From Anoplolepis gracilipes (Eukaryota; Arthropoda; Insecta; Hymenoptera; Formicidae): a stretch of DNA of 64,000 bases. This document shows, one piece after another, positions 34,761 through 47,520 of the stretch. How positions within the stretch are numbered: position 1 is the stretch's first letter; every line of letters begins with the position of its first letter. Location: the NCBI RefSeq assembly GCF_047496725.1, contig NC_132974.1, forward strand, positions 8,493,001 to 8,557,000, in the 5' to 3' direction. Position numbers and translations under genes: made by a program. The notes under the pieces are model-generated. The model saw only the letters and a program-made list of their open reading frames with translations, was not told the origin of the DNA and ran no database searches.

Positions 34761-37006
34761 AAACGATTGTGCGCAATCAATAACATTTTTTTTTTATACG
34801 ATATTAATAAACGAAATGGACGAAATATTATTTTGACAAAGATACGATATATACGAGTCATCAGGCGCTGTATCTCCATGATAAGGCGCTTTGATTAATC
34901 TTAACCTTTTATTTCGTATTGTTATTTTTGGCACCTTCTAACTGTATAGGTGGGTCAGCGTATTTTAAGTTTATTAATATGTAAAAGTGTTTTAAAAAAT
35001 CTGAAAAAATGTATGTACCTTCTTTGAACATTCTAAATAAAGACTAAAATAATAAATTTGAAAAATAATTTACTTAGATATATTATTTTATGATTATTTG
35101 TTTTCGAGAAATTGACGTTGTTAGAAAAATCACAGACAAAAATGATCCATTAGTAGGGAATAAGGGTTAATTATATACATGTCGCGTCTTTATAAATAGA
35201 GAAGTACCAGGGTGCTAATGTTTGAACAGTCTAATATTTTGCTAAATTAAGCGCGCCCATTATAAGTATACAAAGGACTGCTTGGGATATAAATTACAAG
35301 AATTTGGCACTCATAATTCGCTTATTTTCCATTCAAGTTAATTTATGCTGATGACGTGCAAATACTGAGAATATCGCAAAATTTCTGCAATAAAAACATA
35401 TTTTTTATACCGCAATTATGTATAGATATAATATAAAAACAAATGAGAGAAAATTTTATATTTATAGTTATGTGTATGTGTACAATTATTTTCTTTATCA
35501 CATTTTACTGATGGCCATATTCAACAATACCATATTTAACAATAGTTATTGTTTGTCATATTTTAAATATATGGACAAGATATATATATTCATAATTGTA
35601 TTTATACTTTCATGAATATAAATTTTGCAGCTAGCTGTATATAGAATACATAATTTTTTCGCTCTTTTCATTAACAAACAATAAACGATTAAAAAATACT
35701 TTGATGCTCAATAAATTTTTAAAGTTTATTGACATTTTAAATTGTATGCATATTTTAATATTTCAAAGAATCTGTTTAAATTAAAGATATAAATATATAT
35801 TTACCTGAATAAAATCTCATAAAACCTCATATTGAAACGCGTTTTAAATTGATTTAGTTCATACATTTCCAATACAAAATTATTTTGTTTAATGAAAATG
35901 TTACAAAATTTCTGGGAATACTTATATCAAAACACATATATTGAAACAGGACGCGATACAGCTCTCATCGACATAATAATAAACTTGTAATGCAAGTTCG
36001 CAATTAAAGAAATAACAAATCGGGCAATTTACGGTATAACGAGTACCAGGAAGAAATAATGATAAACGTTCTATTTATTGATGCAAGATTAATACGGGAA
36101 AAACAAATGTATTTTTGGAGAAAGTAAGAAAGAAGGGATATCTCGTTATGAGACATTATTCGATAACTTTTCAAGTTCAAATAATTCATATGTCACACTT
36201 TAAGTATTTACCAATACGCGTTAAGTACGACCAAAGTATGCGTGACTATCGGATGCGCGCGCAACGCGGGTCACTGTATCGATTTGATATTCGTCGTGTT
36301 TCTCACACAGAGAAAGAACATCTCTTTTTTTTAATTGCTCCAGTCGTGCACACACGCACGTCTGCAATCAGGCGTAATACGTTAGTTTTGATCAAGCCTT
36401 CAAGTTAGGTATGCGTTAGATTGCGACGAAAAGGAAGGTGCATCTTACTATTAGTGGCCCCATTGAATTTCGATTTTTGATACGTATGTACATTGCAAAA
36501 TATGACATATGAGAAAAAAAATATAATAAACTGTTATGCTGTCCTTGCGAGTTGGGCTCTTTACAATTAAATAACTTATTATAATTAATAAAGATAATTA
36601 AATAATAAAGAATTTTATTTAAATAATAAAGAAAACAGTTGAATAAAAATATATAATTAGTTTAAATTTATAAATAAGTTCAAAGCATATCAACCTACCG
36701 AATTAAAAAATGTTATCTTCTGAAAGCAAAATATGTAATGTATATGTAAAAAAAAAATGTATATATATATATACATATTGTACAATATTTATTATATAAA
36801 AAGTAATTTAAATTTCAATTTTAGCTGTCAAATCACAAAGCGTTCAAGCAGAACAAAGTTTATTAAAAAGTTCATAAACAGTAACAGTAGAAAATATTTT
36901 GTTTATTAGTAACACATGTACGCGCGTTTTACAAATATTTTATAATATATAATAAAATTCAGAAATTTCTTGTGTCCATTTCTATCATGAGAATATGTAT
37001 GTTCTT
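34761..37006. other. AT-rich with a small GC-richer patch
   Basis: The patch at about 36210-36420 includes a GCGCGC run. The 97-codon + frame at 36115-36408 starts at a non-ATG codon and is not supported as a gene. Confidence 0.35.
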
Positions 37007-37038
37007 ACACACACACACACATACACACACACACACAC
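37007..37038 (+). repeat. (CA)n microsatellite
   Basis: CA array with one AT interruption. A GTGTGTGTG run about 40 bp downstream (near 37080) can pair with it. Confidence 0.9.
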
Positions 37039-39756
37039 CTATATGTTTGATTTGGAAATTTGATATAAAATTACCATTGTGTGTGTGTTTTATTAAATAA
37101 TATACATATTTAATAAAAATATGTATTGTAGAAAAAAAAGGAAAAAATAAAATTATTATAATAGTTGACTATATCTATTATAAGAGATTTCTATATCTTA
37201 GATTTATGCAATAGTTCATCTTTTACGAAGAAAATGTCTTCCTGTTCAAAGAGACATGCATAAACTTATTACTTTTATTAAATATTAGAATATGTGTGCG
37301 TGTACTCATAATTTAAAAATTGTAACATAAGTAAGTCTGATTTTACGATAGTAATAGCAAAGAATTAATTTTCTTTTGTAATCTTTCAAAGAAGATAAAA
37401 TGCTGGATAAATAAGTTTGATGTCACGATTAAAATGTGGCAAACCAAGAGCATAGTTGTTTCAGGAAAGGGAAGAGATACTTCTATTACTAAATTCGTGA
37501 ATTTCTCCAACGGTAGGATTATCTGCCGATGAAAATCGATATCGGCCTCAGGACACTCGGCACATGCCGGGCAAACGAACGACAGGACACGCCGCGCATA
37601 TTTCAGAGCTTCGAGTATTTCTCTAACAATGCGACGCGATCTGCTTTTTAATGTGGATCACGTTTACGGTATTGCGCTGACTTGTTTATCAAAGAACTTA
37701 TGCATATAAGTCAAGTTATTTTAGATCAAAGCGCATGAAACAAATAGAGTTAAATAATTATACGCTTGTGTTATAGAAAAAGTGTGCCAATGCTTTTTTA
37801 TCAATTTTTAATTTAGCTCCTTTCTGCTTAAAAGTTTGCGAAATGTTATTTAAAAATATTGTTGTTAATATAATATGTAATGTCAGTTATAATAAAAAAA
37901 ATCAAACAAGCTAAAAATAAATTAATAAATCATAATAAAAATTAAATTTATTACGGATGTTTTAATAATTCGTAATTAGCGTTATACATCACTTACATGT
38001 ATTTTCTGAAACATCTATGAAGAGATTAGCAAAATAGTAATATGTTTGCACGTAGGGAGGATTTACATTGTAGAAATTATATGTAGCCACTGCATTTTCA
38101 TGTAACCAACGCTGTCTCTTCCACAGAATGATAGATCATAATTTATCATTGCGTTTCGACTGTACGATATGCTATGTTTTGTTTGTTAAACATATTGCTC
38201 ATGTATATATATAAGAAAATTATATATTAATAAATATTTTAATATTTATTTTGTAATAAGATTATATCTAGTTATATAAAGTATATAAAGTGTTAAATAT
38301 GTAAAATATTTATGTATGAAAAATAATGTTTGATTTTGTCGCGTTGAAAAGAAATACTAGATTACCGAAAGATTTTGGCGGTTCTTGTGAAAGCAACCCA
38401 TAAAACGCTGGCATCGTAAAGTTCCAATATTATGTTCGTATAGACTCGAGATGAAAACCACCGCAATAAAACCTGTAACTGTATATTTGCCGTTTTGCGA
38501 AGATTCGCCAATGCGAGTATGGAAAGGATACTCTCGAGCTACGTACAAAACGTTCAAATTTGAACACTAAAAATTTCTGCAACAGAAATTTTCTCGGAAA
38601 GAAAGTAACCGATACATTTGTTTTCGTATAACGTTCAAAGTCCCGGAATATTTTCTGGAGACTTTTCGAAGACGACCGTATAGAGAAAATTGGTTTATAT
38701 TGCTATTTTGTAAAAGATATTTTTATTCCAATCTTCAGGTGATTGATCCAAACTTCTGCGACGATAAGCTGTACGATTGTGAATTCTTTGTTAAAGTATT
38801 TATAAAATTAGATTCTTTTGAGAGTGTGCTATCTGTCAACTTGTAATATCATATTCTTATTTGATTTGTGTATGTGCATAGATATATATATAATATTAGA
38901 TATGTGTATATACTAGAAAAAATATATAGAGCAAATGCAATTATCCCTCTGAAATTTATGACACATCAACATCTCTTTAATATATATTTTAATTATTTTA
39001 TGATAAAAAAATTAATAACAAAATTAATAATGACAGAATAATAAAAGAAATATATTATATATATAGATTTATCAATAAAACTTGAGTATTTGGAAAAGGA
39101 TTGTATACTCAATTTTAGTGAGACATTTCTATCACAATTTTTTCCTCGTAGTTTCAACCAGACAAAATTTTTAGTAAAATGGATTTTTATTTGCGCAAAC
39201 GTGAGGCAAACATGATCAGATCCTGCAAAAACAGTATTTACAACAAACAATAATAAATTTCTTGTTTCTAAACGGAGAGATTTTGCATTTGTTTGTTTTC
39301 TTTTATTATATTCAATAAAACAATTGAACAATTTGGATATTACAATAGTGCTGTTTAAAAGTCGACACATAGTTTTATATATTCCACGCAAAGAAAAATA
39401 CGATAAAGAAAATCTCTCACTTTTTTACCCAAGCCACGTGTAGGATAAAATACCAAGTTTTAAAATAACTGTTCTAGTTCGTCAAGGGATAAGCCCACTA
39501 GAGAACGAAAGCAGTTGCGTGTATATGCTTTATGTACGAATATCTGAAAGTAACTCAAAGGGATGAATTAAGTTTTACGCGCGCTTTAAGCGGTTGTGGA
39601 AATAAAAATATACATTTGCATTTTGTGAAAACGCTCCGGCAAAGATATGTTTAAAGAGTGAGTGATCATCCAATTCGTGGTAAACCGACCGTTTTATCCT
39701 CTTAGGATACCCATTTCTGTCTATTCTAGCTGTCTAGATCTACCTGTCCATTTCTG
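37039..39756. other. AT-rich, GC-richer at 37500-37680 and 38340-38700
   Basis: The minus-strand frame 38993-39391 (132 codons) is AT-rich, rich in Phe, Ile, Lys and Asn, and matches no family I know. It is probably a chance frame. No other feature is seen. Confidence 0.3.
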
Positions 39757-39876
39757 ATGTCAAAGACTAAGGACTGGAAAAACAAGCGAGATCTGCCCCT
39801 GGAAGTTAAAGAGTGCAGCCTGTGGGAAAACCGGCTGAGTATCCTTTCGCAAGACCTGAGGATGGAAAAAGGCTGA
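39757..39876 (+). other. Candidate small open frame, 39 codons
   Basis: ATG 39757 to TGA 39876 encodes a short, highly charged peptide with runs such as MSKTKDWKNKRDL and ENRLSILSQDLRMEKG. It lies in a short GC-richer block set in AT-rich DNA. No signal peptide or known family is visible. It may be a small exon, a small peptide or chance. Confidence 0.2.
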
Positions 39877-42800
39877 GTGGAATTAGCCACGATGGTAATT
39901 TTTTGATACGTTATTATTTCTATGAAAAGATTTCATTATAAAATTAATATATGGCAAGAATATATATTTTAATCAGTTTAAACTGTGATGGTTTCTATAC
40001 ACTTATAATAATATTTATTTTATTTGATTGACGAATTTTATGGAATTGTGTATTTTAAGAGATTACATTTAATAAATTATACACACTGCGATAGCAATTA
40101 AATCAATTTTGTAAAAAAAAACTTGTAATATAAATATATTTTACTTCATTAGTTAATATTATTAACAAGTCTATAGACATTTATAACAAGCAAATATATA
40201 GTAAGTTTATATTAATTATGCGTCTGTTTTACTTGCGAATTTTCCTGTATATGTCAATATATGCCAGTCAAAGTGACATGATCTTTTCAATTAATGTCCT
40301 ATTATATATTATTACATACATATCATTCAAATTAATGTTACGTTTTACATTCCCGAGGATTCTATTAGTATGTAACTTTGACAATCGTTCATTACAGTTT
40401 TGATCCAGCGGTGATCCAATCTACAGTATCGTTATCAAATATTTGCATATCAGACAATAAATTTATTATTACATAAATTATATTACTGCACATATTAGGT
40501 AAAGTAAGAATTACTAATATACATGTATAAAAACATATGTATGTCGTTGTAAAAATCCACAATATATTTTCATCATTTCGACGTAAACCGCTTTCATTGA
40601 CATGCATAGTTTACACTAAAATATGTAAATATCGTCTTGTCTCATTTAAACGGATTTATTCGCAAAGAAACATTAATGTACAAAAGATATAAAAAAATTT
40701 GAAGACTTTTTATAAATAACTATTACACATAAAATAATTTATTATATAATAATTTATAATAATATATCAAGTTTTTTATTCAATAATAACAAATAGAAGT
40801 ATATTGTCAATAAACGTATTATTAATTATTAGTCTCATTATTATTTCTGTATATATTTCAATTTTAATTTAAATTTTTTCTTTATTTAAAGAAATTAAGC
40901 ATTTTTAATGTAAGAAATGCATATTTTTAAGCAAGATTATTATAAAAATATAATAACTTTTTTGTTGAATTTTTGTAATAAACAGTTAGATAAAGTTTGT
41001 TATCACTGTGCAGGAAATTGTATAGTGCTGTTGTTAAATAATTGTTTGTTAATTTTTTATCTCATTTTATCCTAAACAAAACTATGAGAAAACTCGAGAA
41101 TTGAGAAAATTTGTAGAAAATGATTACTTATATATAGTGTAAATATTTATTTCTCTCAATCTTGTCATGCATGATCATACGACTATATCATAACGAGTTT
41201 AATCGTGAAATGCATGTGGATAATTGACAGTGCTTACAGTATCTGATAAACAATCGCATCTGTTCATGCCACGCAACAGTACAGGGAGTTAATCAACTAA
41301 TTTAAGGTAATCACCGGAAATCGTTAATCAGGCTTGATTATATAGCGGATAAAATTAGAAGCTTCACTGGGGATCAGTCTTATAATCGGTTGATTTATAT
41401 TGATTATCTTATGCATACAATGTAACTGTGTTAACATTAGACGTAATACTGTCAATGTTGCCATAAAAAAGTATATACATATTTGCAAAAATTGTAAAAA
41501 CTAATTTTTGCTTTTTATATAAGAAGTTCTGGAAATAAACTTTATTTATTTATAATAATAGCAAAATTCTTATCTATGCATATTAGTAGTGTGTATTTAT
41601 TGTTAATTGATTAATTGAAAATTTTTTAACAATATATCATATAGGATGCGTCGTCTATATTTTTATGGAAAGTTTTTCTTATCATGTCTTTTGGATATAT
41701 CTTGACTTTTATCTTTGAATATATCTTAGATGATGTAATATAAAATTTTTCGAGGCGAATTCAGCCTGTTCATACGAAGAAGAGTACTTTATTACAAGAC
41801 TGTAGCGGAACGTGTCAAAGGTGGTAGTAAAGCACATCGTTGTATCATGATATCATGGCATGAACGGATAGAAGATGCATCAGCCACTTGAGATGATCTT
41901 GACGCGCTCTGCAGGTTTAGAGAATACTTTTACGTGAGATACTGTTTCTTTTGAAAAATGCGAAGAAAGCCAGTAATATTAGACGACTTAAATTTCTTGA
42001 ACCTTTCAAGGTCAAAAGACGTTTAAAAAGCATCTAAAGGATGTCAAATTAAAACATTTTTCAGGCTTCTTTATGACATTCTTTCAGTGTCCTCTCCGTA
42101 TTTTCTAGTAAATATTCGAAATAGTTTTCCGTATGAAATATAAAAATGCTATAAAAATAAATTAAAAAATACGTAAATTTAATTTACATATATCTTAAAA
42201 TTTTAAAAATAAATGTAGAAGTACGTAAACATGAGATTAAATATATTTTTAATATAGTTTTACTATTTTTTGCACAATTATTCTTAACAATTTTTTATTA
42301 CAGATAAAATACTTGAAACATGATAAAAGTATTTAATTTGAAATTATTCTCTTAATGACTGTGCCTTTAGTAGACGGTTATTTTAAATCTTTGTCATTTA
42401 TTGCAAACTCTGATATGTTTGCATAAGTTCTGTTTTTTTGATGCAGAGTCTAATTTCGAACTTGTTTGTTTGAGATATTTATTAACGGCTCTTTACTTTG
42501 TACGCGGTTTCTCTCAATTTATCGCAAAATTTGCTGTCGTTATGCGTTATAAAGCAATTTATTTAATAGTGTCTGAATCGCGATGTAAATTATGATTTTA
42601 TTGATAAATAATTCTTGTGCTTTGCGTGCCACATTATTTAGGCAATAATTAATTACCTCTGACATTTCCATTATCTGTTTTGTCTCTCTTTCTTTTTCTG
42701 TATTCTTGTCTCTTATATCACCACTGTACATCCACTCTCGTTTCGCTCTTGTCTTGTTGCTTGTATATAATCACATTAAGTTATCAAATTTGGGAACATG

Positions 42801-43980
42801 GATACAACTTGATGAAATTATAATTGGTGCATTGATTGCAGAATAGATGCATTAGTGATGGGTTAGTAACGCATTGAAATTTTCAATGAAACAAGTCCCT
42901 TGTCCGTATCCATAGAATATGGATATGGTTCATTAGATATGTTTCTGGCTCATTAGATATGTATACAGAATATATTAAATGTATGATGCTATAGACATCA
43001 GAAAGATATATAAAAAGTGTAAATAACAAAATTTTATTTTTTGTTTAATTTTAAATTTTATTTGTAAAATCTTTTAATTTTTCATATTTATATTATAATA
43101 TTAATATACTTAATATCAATAATTAAAAAATTTATATAAATAGCAGGTTTTAATTTTAAAAAATTGCCTTACGTGCTAAAAAAAATTTGTGATTTATAAA
43201 AAAATTCAGTAAATAATAGCTAGAAATTTTATGTATTTAAAAAATAGTATACATTTATACAACTAACTTCAAATGTACAGTGCAGAAATAGTAGCACAGA
43301 ATGCATCGAGATCAGCGCAGTAACTTGCATGCGAAACATCTTTTGTACAGCATATTTTCTAAATGATGTTCTCGTTCAATATGTACAAAGGTTGAAATAA
43401 GAGAAAGGACGAGAAAATATATGTTACAACAGAATTATTTTAACGGAATATATTTTTTATATAACATCCGACTTTAAATATTTAAAATAATTAAGAAACA
43501 AAAAAGATTAAAATCTTTATCTTACAATAAAAAATATATATCATAAAAGATAATTTATTATACATTTCATATTACTATATATTTTATATTACTTTATATT
43601 TAATTGGACAAAAGCATTGTATAGTAAGTAATAATTTTATCATAGCATCTAGTACTTGCTGAACATGAATATTCACGTATTTGCGAAACAATTCAGCATT
43701 GCTAAATTGTATGGTAAATAGAAACAAGAGCAGTTAGAGTGAACACGAGAAATAAAAAACATTAATAACATGGAAACTTAAGAGTGTTGCATTCTGATTC
43801 ATATTAATATCAAGTATATGTGTAGTCAGTATTTCATATTTATTTTCCCTCTTGCAGCGTTAATATATGACTACAATATAGAATATTATATTTACTCTAT
43901 ATACGTGAGTTTAGATACAATTTAAGAAAAAGTATGTCGTATCTGCTTTAAGCTCGTAACATATCTTTCTGAAAACAGTA
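39877..43980. other. Long AT-rich stretch, no gene seen
   Basis: Over 4 kb with a few moderately GC patches (about 41220-41420 and 41760-42090). Short direct repeats such as CATTAGATATGT occur twice near 42931 and 42951. No open frame is credible. Confidence 0.4.
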
Positions 43981-44640
43981 ATGTCCACATTGTTATGTTT
44001 TACATACGAGATAAAGTTCATTCGCAAATGAACCACGCTAGATGAAAAGCATCGCGAAACTATAATACACGTGCGATACGACGTACGGTGTTTTTGTTGC
44101 AGTGTGAAAAGACACGAGAATTTTGCCGATCTATATGGTCACGGAGCTCGTAAAATTTTCACGATGCGCTCGTGTCCCGCATCCGGGATCCGGGATCCGG
44201 AAGACGCACAGTCGCAAGGGTGCTCAGCCGGCCGTGGAGCCGCAAAACAATTAGATTTTCTTCGTAATGGCGTGCTGGCCAGAAACTATTAAGCTAATAC
44301 CATGGCGCAGCATAGCGCCGTGGTACTGCGCTGCGTGTAGACGAGTTGCGGGTGTTGGTGGAAGGAGATATCACGGTTACAGAGCGTAAACTATAGTGGG
44401 TGTGTGGTGACGGCGAGGCGGGAGGAAAGCTTACGGCCGGGCAACAAAGTTAGAATCTGATATGACCCGATCTAATTTCGCGATAGGATGGAAGTTCCGG
44501 CAATCATTATCGTGTTATATCGCGAATGGTCGACGGTGCGTAGTTCACCCTTCATTTCGTATGGTAACAAATTTGCAGCATATCTAAATTCGTTGTCAAC
44601 GTGTATCCTGTTCAGATTGCTTCATTTTAATTTGTTGTGA
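43981..44640. other. GC-richer island with several dyads
   Basis: It contains CCGGGAT in tandem (near 44183), the hairpin at 44298-44325, and a perfect 9-bp dyad TTCGCGATA (44477-44485) with TATCGCGAA (44518-44526). The + frame 44071-44292 is open but unrecognised. Confidence 0.35.
44298..44325. repeat. 11-bp hairpin
   Basis: TACCATGGCGC (44298-44308), loop AGCATA, GCGCCGTGGTA (44315-44325). Every position pairs if one U-G wobble is allowed. Confidence 0.65.
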
Positions 44641-45250
44641 TTTATAGTATACATCTTGAATTATTCACTACCTTGGTTTGATTTAATTGTTTTCGCATAT
44701 TTTATAACTGATATATTAAATGCTGTAAAATATATTCTAAAAGAACACATATAGAGAAAAATATTTCTTTAGAGAGAAAAAAGAGAGAAAAAGAGAGCTT
44801 TTTAAAAATCTGATTAAAATTAAATAAGTACTTGTTATTTTTAAATGAACAAATTTTTATTATTTTTCTCTAAAAATATAAAGTACGATTAATTTAAAAA
44901 AATATCTTTTTTACAGAAAAAAATTATGAAAGGTATGCATACCGCAAATGCTTTAAAAGTTTGCCAGGAAATCATAGGAATGTTAAAGTAGCTAACTCAA
45001 TTTGCTCGTGGCTCGTGAAAAGATTTATAATGACTTTAGAAAAACAGCACATTAATGTTCATGTAAGAGCTTATAATTAGTAGGTAAACTGCGCTGTATT
45101 CTTATAAGTAAATCATATCTTTGGAGAATATGAGAGAAATTTATGAGTTAGTAATTATATTACGTACAAAGCTGTTATGTCTGAGAAAATTTACAAAATC
45201 TTTTTCTCTCTCTCTTTTTTTTAGCCGATAAACTTCAATGTATCCAAGTA
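44641..45250. other. AT-rich DNA, no feature seen
   Basis: Purine-rich at 44755-44800, and CT-rich near 45203-45222. No gene. Confidence 0.4.
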
Positions 45251-46200
45251 CTAAGAAAACCTTCTAAATGTGCTCAAATACTTTTCTCGCGCTTTTGCTC
45301 GTCTCGGTGCGTTTTATTTTGCGCCTCTCACTTTGCCGTCGTTCGTTGTAACTTTTGCCGTCTCACCTTGCTTCACCTGGAAAACCCGTCGGAATTGAAT
45401 TACAGGTAACGACGATCTGAGAACTAATGGACTTTCCGGAACGGGATAAGCCGGGAGGTGAAGCACCGCCGTGCCAAGAGCAGGGGAGAGGGAGGAGGGT
45501 AAAGAAAGGGGAGGAAAAAAGGAACAACAAGAGCACAGAGGTGCGAAATGTTATCGAGCATCAACGAGCATTCGATCGATTCGTCTCACGACGTTCCCTT
45601 TAGCGTCGTCGAAGGAACTTTCGTTCTCCTTCCTTCTTCCCCTTCCCCTTTCGCATCCCGTTCTGTAAAGCGCGAGGGTGAAAATTGAGTTACGATGTCA
45701 CTGCTACCCTTCCGAAAGTCGCTCGATATGGAAACGAGGCGAGACTCGACGCCGACCGCGAATCTTCCTCCGCTTTCTATTCCTTTTCTCTTTCTTTCTT
45801 CAACTGCAGAGAAACTATCCCCGCATCAAGCTCCACCGCCGCGATTCTCTAGGAGATAAAGCTCTTTTTCAGGATTTCCGTGCTCTTTACACAGGACCGA
45901 CGTCACGTATCGTTTGCTAACCGGCGGTCAGAGGTTGATCCCTTGACGTGAGCCTTGCAGAAGCGGAGAGTGTGTACAAAATCTCAACGTTTATACTTTC
46001 TCCGGCACGTTTCTACTAAAATTACGGCATTTTTCGCGGATATTCAACAGATGGGAACAGCTCGTTTTTGTGGCGCCAAGCGAATTCCCCAAGGGGATTT
46101 CTACGGTCGGATTACGATATCTAGCTGAATAAATGGCTAAATGATATCGCCTGTAGCGTATACTACTATTTCTTAAGTCATTTTCATTCCGAGACATTCT
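45251..46200. other. GC-richer island with strand asymmetry
   Basis: Pyrimidine-rich 45270-45370 is followed by a purine-rich block (45478-45540) and pyrimidine-rich blocks (45610-45660 and 45765-45805). A CAG|GTAACG donor-like site occurs near 45407. The open frames are composition-driven. This could be a promoter region or a first exon, but no transcript can be defined. Confidence 0.3.
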
Positions 46201-47466
46201 TTTTTCTTGAGATAAACTGTTGTTGAAGAAGATTATATTCTAACATTATAAAAAAATATCACGTGCAACAGCTGTGATAAATTAATTGTTAAATATTTGT
46301 AAGACAATATTATTTTGTATTTTGCAAATATAAAAGGAAGAATATTATTTTTTTTTATCAAATACTACAGTGGAATAAAAATTTTCTATGAATAATGTAC
46401 AATTTTGATTTAAAGTGAGAGCCAAATAAGAAAAAAAAAACATTGTAAGCTCTTCAAAAAATGAAGAGCTTTGCAAAAAATCGGGAAAGACTATCGAGTT
46501 CAAAGAACTTTTTCGGCCAAGGTTGCTTCCATCTCAACCTTCTCAATTAATTCGGATTTCAGTTCGGCAACATGAAGAATAGGAGTCGTTGGAAAATGAG
46601 GAACTCAATTATTTTGCCAAGAGTTCGCATTGTATCCGGTACATGACGCGAACTGGTGGTGACCCCATCAACTTTTCTGTCTTAACGTCGAGCCAACACA
46701 GTAGACAACCTTCGTTAGTTCAACGTTAATAGCATTGTGCAAAAACCATTACCGCGCAATTTCGTGGCCGATTCTAAGCGAAAGCATTGAATAAAAGCAT
46801 AATATACGAAATTGTATTCAACAGCGATTTTATGAAGAACAAAGACTGCGAAGCTAAAGGTGGCGATGAAAATAGAAGAGAAAGAGTGGACATGTGGTTT
46901 TCTCCCTCATTGGGTCTGATAGTTTGACAATTTTGATCCTACAATCGTTTAAGCGGACAAATATATCCACGAAAATTGAAAATCCTGAAAGTTTAGAGAA
47001 GGTCGCTGACTATGTGCGGCGAGAAAAAGGAAGAGAAACTAGATTTTGAGAAAGTGCGAGAGAGAGGTGCGCAAAAAGGAAAAGTTAGGGACGTGGATTG
47101 AACGAGAGAGAGGGATATTACAAACTCAAGAAGCGAACCGACAGTATATGTGTATGTACCAGCACGACCTCACGTACCAGCAATCGTTGTAGCGTGCTGA
47201 ATCAGCTATTTCTACGTGGATACGCCTGATTGGATGCGGTAAAGTGACATCGAAACGCTTGGACGCCGTCCGCCCGACGACACAATCGAGAAATATAACA
47301 ATCTTAACTCCCGATTAAAAGCTTCTGTCTTTTCTATATTTTATATCGATAGTAACATATGTTGTTTGCGATAATAAAATACATTTGTTATTTCTATGGT
47401 TGACAAATAATAATAAATTATAAAATTAGATTGAGAGAAATTATTTAAGGAGGATCAAAGACAGAG

Positions 47467-47470
<4 letters not shown>
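46201..47470. other. Mixed sequence, GC-richer 46500-47300
   Basis: AT-rich to about 46480, then unique GC-richer DNA with several GAGAGAG runs. No open frame of note. Confidence 0.35.

Positions 47471-47517
<47 letters not shown>
47471..47517 (+). repeat. (GA)n microsatellite, 47 bp
   Basis: Uninterrupted GA array. Confidence 0.95.

Positions 47518-47520
<3 letters not shown>

Noticed and set aside
38993..39391. 132-codon minus frame
   Set aside because: Composition is that of AT-rich DNA, with no recognisable motif and no splice or conservation support.
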